Of a stretch of DNA of 64,000 nucleotides, positions 47,688 through 58,930 are shown piece by piece; positions within the stretch are counted from its first letter, which is position 1; every line of letters begins with the position of its first letter. Source of the stretch: Bryum argenteum (Eukaryota; Streptophyta; Bryopsida; Bryales; Bryaceae); NCBI GenBank assembly GCA_037043015.1, contig CM073327.1:9034727-9098726 (forward strand). The letters run 5' to 3'. A program made the translations under genes and the position numbers. Under the pieces are notes generated by a model. The model was given only the letters and a program-made list of their open reading frames with translations, ran no database searches and was not told where the DNA came from.

Positions 47688-49838
47688 CTACTCATGAGCA
47701 ACTTTGTCACTCGCCCAAGTGAAGTCCGATGATGATGTTCCACCTTGCGACGGCGGAGGCAGGGGGTATTGTGCAACAGGACCAGGCCTAGTGACGGGCA
47801 ATTGAGGCAAATTCACCAATGCCCCAGCCTCCCATGCCTGGAACCACTGGTTCACCACTCTCATGGAAGGCCGCTCACTTGGATTGGGAAGGCAACACAG
47901 CAACCCCATCTGCAAGACGCGTCCCACCGTTGACATCCACTGGTAGACATCCGACAGCTGAATGTTCAGCTTAGGATCCACCACTGTGCTGATATTTCCA
48001 GCTTCATGCGCCCGCCACACCCTGTCTAGCAACACGTAATCCTCAGGATCCACACCCGGCCGCACTTGCAATGGTCGTCTCCCGGACACCGTTTCCAGCA
48101 CAAGGATCCCGAAGGCGTACACGTCAGTCTCCTTCGACGCTCTTCCTGAGTAATGCAACTCCGGCGCCATGTAGCCCAACGTCCCCGCCATCAAGGTGGT
48201 CTTCTGCACCTTCTCATGATCCACCAAACGGGCAAGTCCGAAGTCGCCCAAGTGGGCGTTGAAATCCCCGTCGAGCAGCACATTGCTGGACTTGATGTCA
48301 CGGTGCAGAACGCATTGGACCAGATCTTCGTGGAGGTATGTCAGGCCAGCGGCCACCCCGGCCAAGATGTGATGTCGCACGTTCCAGGATAGGCCGGAGT
48401 CAAAGACGGCCTCAGTGCCGTCCCGGTGCAGCCATTTGTCCAAGCTTAAGTTGGTCATGTAGTCGTAGACAAGGAAAAGGCCTTGTTTAGACTGGCACCA
48501 TCCCCTCAGATGTAGTAAATTCCTGTGGCGAATCTGGCGCAAGCTGTTTGCTTCTGCTTGGAAGCTCTGGATAGCGTGACCGTTCTGTTGCTTGATGCGC
48601 TTCACCGCCACTAGGGTGCCGGATGGTGGGGTGCCTTTGAAGACGTCACCGAATGCACCGGAGGAGAGGAGCTCGCTGCTGGCGAAACTGTCAGTCATAG
48701 CTGCGAGCTCGTCGAAGCTGTAAGGACGAGAAGATGGATCTTTGAGATCAACGGACGTTCCTTCCTGGCGATTCTCCGAGGTATCCTTGTTCCGATGCGT
48801 GCGATATACAAACATGTAACAGCAGAACCCCAGGACACCGCAAATGGCTAAAACAACCGCAGTAGAAACCCCAATGACTAGTCCAAGTTGAGAATCTGGT
48901 CCTGGATCCCGCGAGACACGGAGAGGCGGCTCAGGTGAGGGATTTGGAGCTCCAGCAGGGGTGGGATCACTACTGTTGAAGTTCCAGGCATACACTTTGT
49001 GAGTCTCAGGGTTGATGGATAACCAGTATGTTTTGCCTGTTAATGCAACGTACATCTCATCATCCAACACACCACCCAATGAAAGATTGGGAACTGTAAT
49101 GACTGGAGTAAAAGGTTTTCCACCGGTGTCCAGTGTCCCACTCCGGAAAAAAACCTCTAAGGTTTTTGTTCTACCATCGTAATCAATCCAGGCTGAATAC
49201 GTCCCCACGGTTCCGCAAAAGTAAACACACTCGTCAGTATAGAGAGAGCTAGCACATAGATTGTGCTGTGGAATAGTCAACAGTTTCCCATTGTCGGTGA
49301 CCATCACACCGATGGTGCTGTCACTGGGATCCGCCATATTGGTTGAAGTGCTATACATGAGCATGCTGCCAAACTTCACTACAAAATATCGATCTGTATA
49401 ATGCGGAGCATAGTCATAAGAACACATTGTACGTCTGCCCTCTACACTTGATAAACTTAGAGCGCCTACAAAGCTGAATGTCATACCCTCCCCACAGCCG
49501 TCGCTTTTATTCTTATAAGATCTGAATGCGAACGTGAAGGAAGCGCTAAACGAAGCGACTGTACCAGTTACTTTGTCTTTCAACTGCACTTTGTCTGAGT
49601 GGACAATTCTCGCACAGTGTTCCATAAAATCAAAGTTCAGATCGTACGAAGAAGAATAAGAGTTGTAATACACATCATCTATCGTCACTATCTTCGGGTC
49701 TGCACTTGGAAACGACCGAAAGGCGAAACTGCTGTTCGTGATTCGACCTGCAACTGTAAGAGCGTCATCACACCAAATAACAAGCACCAGTAGCACGACA
49801 TTGACAGTCACGGTTGGGAGCCACATCATTGTACTCAC
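47688..49838 (-). CDS. L-type lectin receptor-like kinase, single exon (716 aa)
   Basis: A membrane receptor kinase. The signal peptide is about residues 1-30. The legume-lectin ectodomain spans about 33-290 and ends in the typical hydrophobic-Tyr-x-Trp motif (KVYAWNFN). A proline-rich juxtamembrane stretch is followed by a transmembrane helix at about 318-345, a kinase domain at about 385-670 and a short Pro/Ser tail. Kinase landmarks: glycine loop SGAFGDVF (first Gly of the motif is Ser), catalytic Lys413 in VAVKR, HRDIKSSNVLL with Asp514, DFG at 532-534, and AGTLGYMAPE. This is an RD kinase with all catalytic residues, so it is likely active. Length and lack of introns are normal for the family. 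The ligand is unknown; the lectin domain need not bind sugar. The start is the first ATG of the frame and precedes a good signal peptide. Confidence 0.95.
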   Translation of the reverse strand: MSTMMWLPTVTVNVVLLVLVIWCDDALTVAGRITNSSFAFRSFPSADPKIVTIDDVYYNSYSSSYDLNFDFMEHCARIVHSDKVQLKDKVTGTVASFSASFTFAFRSYKNKSDGCGEGMTFSFVGALSLSSVEGRRTMCSYDYAPHYTDRYFVVKFGSMLMYSTSTNMADPSDSTIGVMVTDNGKLLTIPQHNLCASSLYTDECVYFCGTVGTYSAWIDYDGRTKTLEVFFRSGTLDTGGKPFTPVITVPNLSLGGVLDDEMYVALTGKTYWLSINPETHKVYAWNFNSSDPTPAGAPNPSPEPPLRVSRDPGPDSQLGLVIGVSTAVVLAICGVLGFCCYMFVYRTHRNKDTSENRQEGTSVDLKDPSSRPYSFDELAAMTDSFASSELLSSGAFGDVFKGTPPSGTLVAVKRIKQQNGHAIQSFQAEANSLRQIRHRNLLHLRGWCQSKQGLFLVYDYMTNLSLDKWLHRDGTEAVFDSGLSWNVRHHILAGVAAGLTYLHEDLVQCVLHRDIKSSNVLLDGDFNAHLGDFGLARLVDHEKVQKTTLMAGTLGYMAPELHYSGRASKETDVYAFGILVLETVSGRRPLQVRPGVDPEDYVLLDRVWRAHEAGNISTVVDPKLNIQLSDVYQWMSTVGRVLQMGLLCCLPNPSERPSMRVVNQWFQAWEAGALVNLPQLPVTRPGPVAQYPLPPPSQGGTSSSDFTWASDKVAHE

Positions 49839-50581
49839 TGAAATATCGCCGAGCGCAATGCGAACTTCTAGACGATAGCTAGACTAGTGTTACTTCGAAG
49901 GCAACCATGCAATGTCTTGAAGGCTCTAAAGTTCTATCAACAACACATTCAACCAGAGAGCAGAGGTCTCCTGCAACCTACACAACATCGCACTCAGTTC
50001 AAGCAGTCACCCGTTTTGAAGTCTAAGTCTACCACCAGAACAATTTTTCCAGAGTTGATCAAGTAACATGTGGTTTACATGGAATAATTAGTATTAACTC
50101 CTGTGAAAATCTTTTTAGATCAACATGGTTCAGCTGTAGGATAGGAATCGGTAGCAATTCTCGGGGTACAGAACGATGATTCGATCACTTGTAGTAGGTA
50201 GCGAGCTCCGAACTAAAATTGTATGTGGAGTAGATTCGGCAGCCAACTTGAGTTTGTCCTTTTATGTACTCTCTACCATTTAAATTATTAATAGGATGGC
50301 CGACACAGTGAAAGAGCTCAAAGCTGGGTTGACTTTCATGATTGTATCTCCTTCGATTGATAGATACTAACATTGATTGGTTAAAATATTAAATAGAAAA
50401 TATAAGCTGGTTTTCATTCGATGGTTTGTAAATTAGGATAATCAGGAACCACACTAAAACAGCTGGCGGTATCAAAACTACTGTGTGTCTGCAGACTTTG
50501 TGCATTTCGGCGGTAGGTAGGTACGGTACAGTACAGTCCATGCATACCCTCCGTACACTTAGATGGTTTATTTCTGGTTGA
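49839..50581. other. LecRLK 5' flank
   Basis: Upstream region of the receptor kinase, expected to hold its promoter; no element could be assigned. A GTACGGTACAGTACAG run occurs at 50521-50536. Confidence 0.4.
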
Positions 50582-50943
50582 CCCTTAAACGCCTAAGGTG
50601 ACCTGAGGGGTCCTTTTCCAAAAGAATCTCCTGTGTAGCTCTCAATGTACTCAACTTTTCACTTATATTTTGATGTCAAAGTGGTCACCTTCTTCTGATG
50701 CACTCAAAAAGTGAAATTTTAGAATTCAAATCACAATTTGTATGAGTGATTCTGTGCATTGAAAGGATTGTGGTAGGTAGGTCGGGGTTGTACATAACCT
50801 TGTAGGAGGTTGCAAGCTCATCATTGATTGGTGCATTCATGATGCCCTTGTTCAAAAAGTGCACTATTCATGATGCCCAAGTCCAAAAGATGCTATGATC
50901 CAATTTTGGGCTGTCCGTTTCACACCCCATGGGCGTTTAAGGG
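50582..50943. mobile_element. TTAA-flanked MITE, 362-bp family, second copy
   Basis: The left flank is TTGA (a mutated TTAA, 50578-50581) and the right flank TTAA (50944-50947). The ends are CCCTTAAACGCC and, on the reverse strand, CCCTTAAACGCCC. It aligns to the element at 15288-16197 along its length and has the same size once that copy's nested insertion is removed. Confidence 0.85.
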
Positions 50944-52315
50944 TTAACTCCTTACTAAGAGCCAACGGGGTTTGAAGACATGAATACGTACTATTAAAGT
51001 ATGATGAATTTTGAAAAGTGAAATGACTTTTTCGAAAAGCTATGAAAAACTCTACAATCTGTGAAAAGTTTCAACATCATAGGATCCATATTTATTAACC
51101 AAGAGCCTCACGATTTGGTGACAATTTGGCTCTTTTCAACTGTAGAAGTTAAAAGATGTAAACCTAATGCTCATGTAAGAACCAACCAAAGGGGAAACAA
51201 GAATGATATCGTATAGCTCGGGAATACACCCGTGTTACTAACACATGTAAAGACTTAAGATGCTCTACAAGCAATTTTGGCCAACAATGGAGAATGGAAG
51301 AGAGGATCATTGCAAACAAAACTAGAATTAAAATGCGCATAACAATCCATTATGTACCCCGTTTTATTGCACAATATGATGTAATTGATTGAGCCAACAA
51401 TAAAAGACATTGCATGAAAGGCACCACACCAATGATGTGATGGTGTAATCAAATGCTCCGGAGCTTTAAATGAGCAGCCTACCATAGCCTTTAATTTGAG
51501 GAATTGAAGACGTAAAGCGAGTCGCTAGCCCCCTCCACACCCAAAGCCTCTCTTGCTAACTCTAAAGTTTCAGAATTGAAGTTTACTGGCACCCATCTTT
51601 TTTGCATAATTAGGTTATTGCAAATGAGCAAAATTCATACTTAGGCAACATAAACTAGCTTCACAAGTATTCTCTAAAGGATAGTTAAGTGACAATGTGT
51701 ATGTATGTTAGGGTCTGAATCCAGCAATTTTTCACAAGGTATTGAGCATTTCCAAACCTTGCACAATGTAAATCAAGTTGAGCGTTACTTGAGAATGCAA
51801 CTTGTCCCCCAACACTGTAAACCCCATCATGGCTATGCTTAGCAACGTTTTGGAGCTTGCTTAAGCAACGTTCCTCAGAAAACAAGCAACGTTATTCATT
51901 ATCGAGCTGAAAATGTTGCTCAAATTCTTGAAAACGTTGCTCAAGCAAGTTCCAAAACGTTGCTAAACCTGAGCAACGTTTACACAAAAACAACGATTGT
52001 AACATTGCAAACCCACCCCCCCCCCTCTTTTGTTTTGTAGTAGTGATGATCGTACACGAGATGAAACAATTCACCAACACCCGCATCCCATTCCATTACT
52101 GAAGATTCAGTTATTATTCTCCATAGAGTGAAAGAGGGTGATTACTTACTCGTCTTTCCAGTACAAGCTCTTCAGGAGCCAACTTCCTTGCATCAATAAA
52201 TCTCTTTCGTAAAGTCTTTCGAGGATCTTCAAATCTGAAATCAGTAACAATCCCGTTGAATTCCTTTCATAGACTATGATTCTTCCTTACCAGAAAGGGA
52301 AAAAGCATTCATCTA
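50944..52315. other. Intergenic; includes a CACTA-like terminus near 52045
   Basis: No gene is supported. Read on the reverse strand, 52045 begins CACTACTACAAAACAAAAG. The adjacent 51840-52000 carries at least seven copies of AGCAACGTT or its complement in both orientations, the arrangement of a CACTA end with subterminal repeats. The opposite end was not found. Confidence 0.45.
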
Positions 52316-52800
52316 AGGTGGAGGTACCCATACCGGAGAGGCCCCCCATGCTGAGCATATAGGCTTCCCAGATGTTGCACATGTCATACCCCAATGTGGA
52401 CAATTTTTTTTAATATTGGTAAACTAACTGACAGCGCAGGCTGTGAGCCACTCCTTGCTCACATGAAGGTTACTGCTTAGTTCCCTTTTTTCCAGTTACC
52501 ACGGAGTAATGTTAGTTGAAATTAATGATCTCCTATCACGGGTATTAGTAGACTGTGTTTGAGAATTGCTCTTCATGTTATCGGTTATTGGTGAAGCCAT
52601 ATGTTGGTTACCCATTTGGATCAACTTTTCACCTTAAAAATTTGTAGTAATTTCAATTTTGCAAAAAAAAATAAAAAAATCCAAAAATACTCATTCTTCA
52701 TGAACCTTATTTCCCTTACTTCAAAAAATTTCTCCCAGCTTGTAATCTTACTGGTACTGTGCCAATCGCCTTAACTTGTTGGGTATGGGTACCTCCACCT
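52316..52800. mobile_element. MITE with 19-bp perfect TIRs and TA flanks (485 bp)
   Basis: Both ends read AGGTGGAGGTACCCATACC (the right one on the reverse strand) and are flanked by TA (52314-52315 and 52801-52802). TA duplication is the mark of Tc1/mariner elements, and a relic of such a transposase lies at 43.3 kb, though no link between them is shown. There is no coding capacity. Confidence 0.75.
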
Positions 52801-52802
52801 TA

Positions 52803-53677
52803 TTCTAAAAATGCTTCAGCCCGTTCAGGTTTGAAATGCGCCATTGCTCAATCAGCTCCAATATTCAACCCTTCGGTCTCCATGAGCTCCGAATTGGTCT
52901 TGTAATACGTTGCCTTGGTGATATTGAGATTGTATGGAGGGTTGGGTCATATTTCTCACCTTTAGCTCTCAAATTTGTCACACTAACCAATCAAATGAGA
53001 ATTTCTTACTCCAAGGTAGAATTTTCGTTTTTGCATGCATAACATTATGCATTTGTTGGAAATATTTTATTTATTTTTACTTTTAGAGCTTGCAAGAAAC
53101 TCAAGTTCATGAATTTCCCCTGTCTTCTAAGTATTCACCCTATCAATTGGCTCTTTGCCCACTTGCATCACTTACGAAATCCTTAAAGTTGACAATCACA
53201 CACAATGTAAAAAATTAGATATAAAGTAAATCCAAAATCCACAAACAAAATTCAACAGATACACAATTCATTTTCTGCTCAAATTATGCATAGATGAGAC
53301 CACCTACATGTCATTAGTATAAGTGAACCGCAATCATCATAACTTCAAGAACAAAACTAACTCAATTTTCAACATCTCAAATCTACAATTTTGGTACATC
53401 CAACTTACTTGCCCTTTCACCCAACATTCCTTATCACTCACTTACCCTTACCAAGAATTTCCACATTGTAGAGTAGAACCTCCTATTTTCAAGAGCTCTA
53501 GAATGGTACCTACTGTTTTCATATTGAGGCCACTGTACATGCAAAATGGAATAGTCTCCATGACTGAAACAAAAAGTCACTTATACCCACGAGAGGCTTT
53601 TCATTATGTGCAGTGAAGAACAAAAACCGGATTATGAACAGCATTTGCTAGCAACGGAGCTAGCAAGGTTCTTCTTC
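52803..53677. other. Intergenic sequence, ENOD93 3' flank
   Basis: No gene is supported. The short frames at 52836-53042 and 53323-53616 lack motifs. Confidence 0.4.
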
Positions 53678-54794
53678 TTATGATACAGCAGAACGTGTCT
53701 TCTCAAGAGCATCGTAAGAACCTCTCCGGGAACATTCATGAATGGTCTGCTCTGTCACGATGAAGTAAGTCCCTATAGTGGCTGCATAAACCACAAAGAA
53801 ATGTCAAAAGTGCACAGCATTCATGTAGAATAGATTCATTCATTTGCTTGATAGAGAATGACTCGCTACACATCGATTTGTGGAAAAAGAGTGATGGAGC
53901 TCATCATTGCCTACCTGCTGAGATGATGAGGGCTTGCCCTGTGTAGTTGATATTCGTTCTGAACCATGGAAGTGTTCGAACTGCTGTCAACTGCTTGAAA
54001 GAGACGATATTAGTGACGTTTTAATAGCTTGAATGGAAGTGATTGAAAGAAGGGAGGTTAGAGGTGATCTTACAGTCGGAATGGCACTTGCAACGCATGC
54101 AATGCTGGCAGCCTTAAATCCAGCTTTCACGCCCTCTACAATAAAATGAAAAGCAAGGAGGTTACAAATATCACCAGTATGCTGATGTATGAAACAGCTC
54201 CCTCATCAAATACAGTTGTTGTCCGATCCATACTTGGATGTTTATATATAAAACATACCGATGGTTTAGGGACTCTCAAGGTGCTATGATGCCATTTCAA
54301 TTAAGAGTACAATGAGCGCCACTATACTTGAAAGCACAAACACCTACTGAGATACTCTAAATCTTAACACGACAGCTATACGTTCTTCCTCAGATTGAAA
54401 GCTCACTACTCATTCATACGACATTCTATTTGCTTCAACACAATCACAGCAACACTTGAATAATACCAACTCAAAATGGCTGAGTGATGCGTGAAGATCA
54501 ATGGTTACTGAAAGTCCTCAGAAAAATCTCTCCAAAGGGAAACCCTACTTGGCAGTAGCTGACACAAATTGGACCTACAATTCGGGGACTCCAATTTGAC
54601 TACACATGCACTGACTGATGCTCATTTTAATCCGAGAAACACGCAATTGCATCATATATGGCTCAATGGGAGGCTTTACCATTAGTACAATGCTTGGCCC
54701 TAGCAGCCCTTTCGCTAACGACCTCAGGCGAATCACCACGCCCTTCCACTGGAGACGCAATAAACGCAACCTTCTCTCTCCACCATCCTGCCAT
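53678..54794 (-). CDS. ENOD93: Early nodulin 93-like small membrane protein (4 exons, 118 aa)
   Basis: Exons on the minus strand: 54794-54680, 54135-54074, 53990-53915, 53781-53678, with matching phases (1, 0, 1) and canonical GT-AG borders, giving 118 residues. The family core is clear: CTNEGVKAGFKAASIAC, VASAIPTLTAVRTLPW, NINYTGQALIISAA and TYFIVTEQTIHECSR. Two hydrophobic segments (about 41-60 and 76-94) predict a small membrane protein. ENOD93 was named from legume nodules but occurs throughout land plants, so nodulation is not implied; cereal members have been linked to mitochondria. The length is normal. The first exon is too short and too far away (545-bp intron) to be found as a reading frame, but it supplies the conserved KHCTNEG junction. 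Confidence 0.92.
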
Positions 54795-55424
54795 CTTCAC
54801 ACAAACCAGCCAAGCTCAAGCCCCTAATCCTCAAAACACAGCAATTACATTCCCTTCTTGAGCTACAGAATATGCACGCCAGAAAGAATGACTTAGAAGT
54901 TGCGAGAAAGGGCATTGTGTGTACTTGTCTGTCGATTGAGAATTGAATTGATGCAGCTGAGTAACCTCGATTGGAAGCTCGAATTGCTGGAAAAGAAGGG
55001 AGCGAGATTGATTCAGTGGTGAGGGAATTAGGGTTTAGAGTGGGGGAGCTGGTCTATGGACAAGTAAGCTTGGTGTCATGCAGCATCTTGTTTGTGGCTT
55101 TGACAAGTGGTTGCTCGGTATCAATCATGCATAGGACTAGGGCCTCATGTATGGTAGGAGCACCTATTTCCGTGCATTTAAGGAGGTATGCCTATTTCCA
55201 ATGGGATTTAGATTCTGATTTTTTTTTGTGACTTATTAAGATTCTTCAAAAAGGTGAACCTAAGTGGATATAGATTCTTCTCATTCTATATGAATGTGGT
55301 ATGAATTTTCAAAGTTTTGTATGCCTAAACACCTTCGTATGCGCATATACTCCTCGTAAAAGCATGCACAAGGACAATTAGTGGCTTGTGCTAATCACTG
55401 AATGCATTTTGTTGAATTTGTTCT
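54795..55424. other. ENOD93 5' flank, no other gene
   Basis: Expected promoter and 5' leader of the ENOD93-like gene. An 86-codon plus-strand frame (54971-55231) shows no recognisable motif. Confidence 0.4.
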
Positions 55425-56490
55425 GAGAAGAGAATCGTGAGTGCACATGAATAGGTGTGAAATTGCTTGGAAATGCATGGATTTATAGGGGATGGTCTTG
55501 AGGGGTGGGATTCGCTCACATAAGGTGTCAAACTAGGGTCTTAGGTTTTGAAATTAATAACACCAAAAGATGGCCTTTGGGTATAAATTGAAATTTACAA
55601 GATCCACAAAAAAAAATAAAAATAAAAATAAATCCATTGGTTGGTGGAGCTCCGGGAAAGGCTTGTAGGGGTTGGGAATACAACGATCTAGGTTCTTATC
55701 ACATCCATGTAAATGGAGTTGAGTTAAATACGGTAGTTTTGGAGTTCAGGTTTTACAATGTAGTTTCTAGGTTTTAGGTTTGAGATTGCAAGTACCTACA
55801 GTCTTTAATGCCAATTTTAAAAGTCAATACTTGAAATCAAAAATAGATTGCTTTCCCAAAGAAGCACATCTGATTGTCACTTCTTTTCTACTTGGATGCA
55901 ATGAGGCTTTTCTTACTATGTAGATGTGACGAGGCCCCTCCTTTCTATTTGGATGTGACAAGCTCCTCCCTTTCTACCTAAAGAGCCCCTTTCTTTTCTA
56001 CCTAGATGCGACGAGCTTCTTTCTTTCTACATGGATGTGATGAGCCTCTTCCTTTCCTACCTGGATGCGACGAGACCCCTTCTTTTTACTTGGGTGTGTA
56101 CGGTTTGCAAATACCAAAGTCTCTCATATCAATTCTAAATTTCAATAATTAAATTTAAAAAATAGTTTGCCCTCCCATACAAGCACACTTGATTGTCACT
56201 TCTTTTCTAAATAGATGCAACGTGGTCTTCTTGTCTACGTGGATGTGACAAGGCCCCTCCTTTCTACCTGGATGCAACGAGGCCTTCCTGTTTACGTCGA
56301 GGCTTCTTATTTCTACCTGGATGTGACAAGACCCTACTTTACTACCTACTAGGGCCTCCCTTTCTACTTGGGTGCGAGAAGACCCTAGCCCAATGTGACA
56401 TGGGTAAAGGTCTCATTGCATTTATATTAAAACAAAAAGTGAAAACAATGTGTTTATTTAGGAGGATTGATAATTTGAGAATTGATAATT
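55425..56490. repeat. Direct repeat R, left copy, with internal ~40-bp degenerate tandem units
   Basis: It aligns in the same orientation with 58395-58930 (shared AATAGGTGTGAAATTGCTTG, GGGAATACAACGAT, GGAGTTGAGTTAAATACGG, GTGAAAACAA and ATTTAGGAGGATT). Between 55870 and 56400 it is expanded by degenerate units of the type CTACYTGGATGYGACGAG. The pair flanks the minisatellite plus decayed gene. LTR-like ends (TG...CA) are not evident. Confidence 0.7.
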
Positions 56491-56524
56491 AGGATTGATA
56501 ACTGATAATTTGAGACTGATAATT

Positions 56525-57495
56525 AGGAGGAGTTGGGGCAGCTTGGCGGCTACAACTCACATCCTTAAATATCAAAATCAGTAATCCAAATTTTCCCTTA
56601 AATTAAATCCTACTGAGTGGATTATACGATAAGAGTTAGGGCAGGTTGACGGCTACAACTCACATCCTTAAATATCAAAATCATTAATTCAATTTGCTCA
56701 ATCTAAATCCTAAAATCCTACTAAGTGGATTCAAAGATGGGAGTTAGGGCAGGTTCACGGCTACAAATCACATCCTTGAATATCAAAAGCATTGATCCAA
56801 ATCTCATAATCTAAATCCTACTCAATGGATTCAAGGACGGGAGCTGGGGGAGGTTGGCGTTTACAACTCACATCCTTAAATATCAAAATCACTGATCTTA
56901 TTCCCCGAATCTAAATCCTACTCAGTGGATACGACGACGGGAGTTGCGGCAGGTTGGCGGCTACAACTCACATCCTTAAATATCAAAATCAGTGATCCAA
57001 TTCTCTGAATCTAAATCCTATTCAATGGATTCGACGATGGGAGTTGGGGCAGGTTGGCAGCTACAACTCACATTTTTAAAAATCCAAATCAATGATCGAA
57101 TTCCAAGAATCTAAATCCTACTCTATGAATTGAAGAATGAGAGTTGGAGAAGGTTGGTGGCTACAATTCACATCCTTAAATATTAAAAGTAGAGGATTAA
57201 ATTCCCAAAATCTAAATTGTACTCGGTAGATTGAAGGATGAGAGTTGGGTCGAGTTGGCGGCTACAATTGACATCCATATATATCAAAATCACATATTCA
57301 ATTCTTAGAATCTAAATGGTACTCACTATATTTAAGTATGGGAGTTGGGGCACGTTGGCAGCTACAACTTACATCCTGAAAATGGTAGCCTCACATCCTG
57401 AAATATCATTATCATTGAATCAATTCTCTGAATCTTTGATTTTACTCAGTGGATTCGACGATGGCAGTTGGGGCAGGTTGGCGGCTACAAGTCAC
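56525..57495. repeat. ~100-bp minisatellite, array II (about 10 units)
   Basis: Same unit family as 29832-31625 and the same orientation relative to the decayed gene that follows. Confidence 0.88.
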
Positions 57496-57499
57496 ATCC

Positions 57500-58395
57500 T
57501 TAAAACCTAAAACCTTCTTTTGCTCCTTCTTCTCCTTCGGTCTAGGTACAGAAGTCACCTCCTATGCCTCCTTCCTGGCTTTGATCTTGACCTTAGCTAG
57601 AGCCACTTTTTACCCGGTTTACTCTTCTTTCCTCTTCTTTTCATGTTCCTTCTTGTTTTCTCCCTTATCCTCACCATGCTGCACCTCCTATCTCCTCTTC
57701 TCCAGCTCTGCTTCCTCCTATCTCCTCTTCTCCAGCTCTGCTTCCTCCTATCTCCTCTTCTCCAGCTCTGCTTCCTCCTATCTCCTCTTCTCCAGCTCTG
57801 CTTCCTCCTATCTCCTCTTCTCCAGCTCTGCTTCCTCCATGTCTTGTTATTGGTGTTGCTTCCTGTCCTTTTGTCCTTCCTCCCTCAAACTCTGGTTGCT
57901 TCTCTGCTTTAGGTACGAAGGTGTAGTAAATAAGCACCAATAATATCATGCCTATAATGATAGAAATTGATTAAAAATGGTTTACCTTCGCTGCGTATTC
58001 TAGGGCAATCTTTTGGACTTCTGTAGCAAGAGGATCTGGTTGACCACATCCAAATTCCATAACCTTCAGTTGCACTTCTCCATCCGTCTTATACAACTTC
58101 TTGATCATAGTGAAGTTCTCCTTGGTTATCTTCACAAGAGACAAGATTAAAGCTTCTTGCTCTTTGAACTCCCGTTCCGATGTCAAGAGGTTGATGGCGA
58201 ATTTGGCAAGCTGACTCCCCATCTTCAAATTATCCTCTCCGAATTTCTTAACCATCTTCAGAGCCTTGGTGACATGTCGGATATGGAAGGACACGCCTCT
58301 CTTCTTGACGGCCGCAAAGATGAGCTCCATCGCCTTCATCCTTTGCCATTGATGTCCGGATCTTGTCCCTTATGTCAATCGTACCTCGTTTTGAA
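57500..58395 (-). pseudogene. Second, better preserved copy of the unknown decayed gene (3' part)
   Basis: On the minus strand 58339-57986 is open for 118 codons to a GTAAAC donor (AVKKRGVSFHIRHVTKALKM, LAKFAINLLTSEREFKEQ, VQKIALEYAAK). A further frame follows, about 57935-57671, rich in Gly/Glu because of a 30-bp tandem repeat. The 5' end is cut off at the direct repeat near 58395. No family is recognised. This locus lacks the CACTA insertion present in the 32-kb copy and so serves as the empty site. Confidence 0.5.
57691..57840. repeat. Five 30-bp tandem repeats, practically identical
   Basis: Units start at 57691, 57721, 57751, 57781 and 57811 and differ only in the very last base. On the minus strand one frame gives repeats of GGSRAGEEEI without stops; the frame giving EEAELEKRR, which looks more like natural coiled-coil, has a TAG in each unit. 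The copy near 31.9 kb has no such expansion, so it is recent. Confidence 0.9.
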
Positions 58396-58930
58396 AATAG
58401 AATCTTGAGTGTACAAGAATAGGTGTGAAATTGCTTGGGAATGCATACATTTATAAGACATGGTTTTGAAGGGGGGGTGGCACGCTCGCATAAAGGTGTC
58501 AAACTAGGGCCGTAGGCTTTATTTTTAAAATTAAACACTAAAGATGACCAAATTGAAATGTACAAAATTCACAAAAAAAATCCCATCATGGAGTTCGGGA
58601 AAGGCTTGTAGGTGTCGGGAATACAACGATTCAGATTCCCATCATATCAATTATCGAGGTAAATGGAGTTGAGTTAAATACGGTAGTTTTGGGTTTGCAA
58701 GTACCTAGAGTCTCTGATGTCAACTCTAAATGTCAATACTTGAAATCAAAAATAGATTCCAAACAAGCACACCTGATTGTCACTTCTTTTCTACCTGGAT
58801 GCAACGAGACCCTTTCTTTCTATGTGGATGTGTCTGGTTTGCAAATACGAGAGTCTCTGATACCAATCCTAAATGTAATGACAAAAAGTGAAAACAAAGT
58901 GCTCATTTAGGAGGATTAATAATTTTCCTT
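58395..58930. repeat. Direct repeat R, right copy
   Basis: Shorter partner of 55425-56490 in the same orientation, lacking most of the ~40-bp units. Confidence 0.7.
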
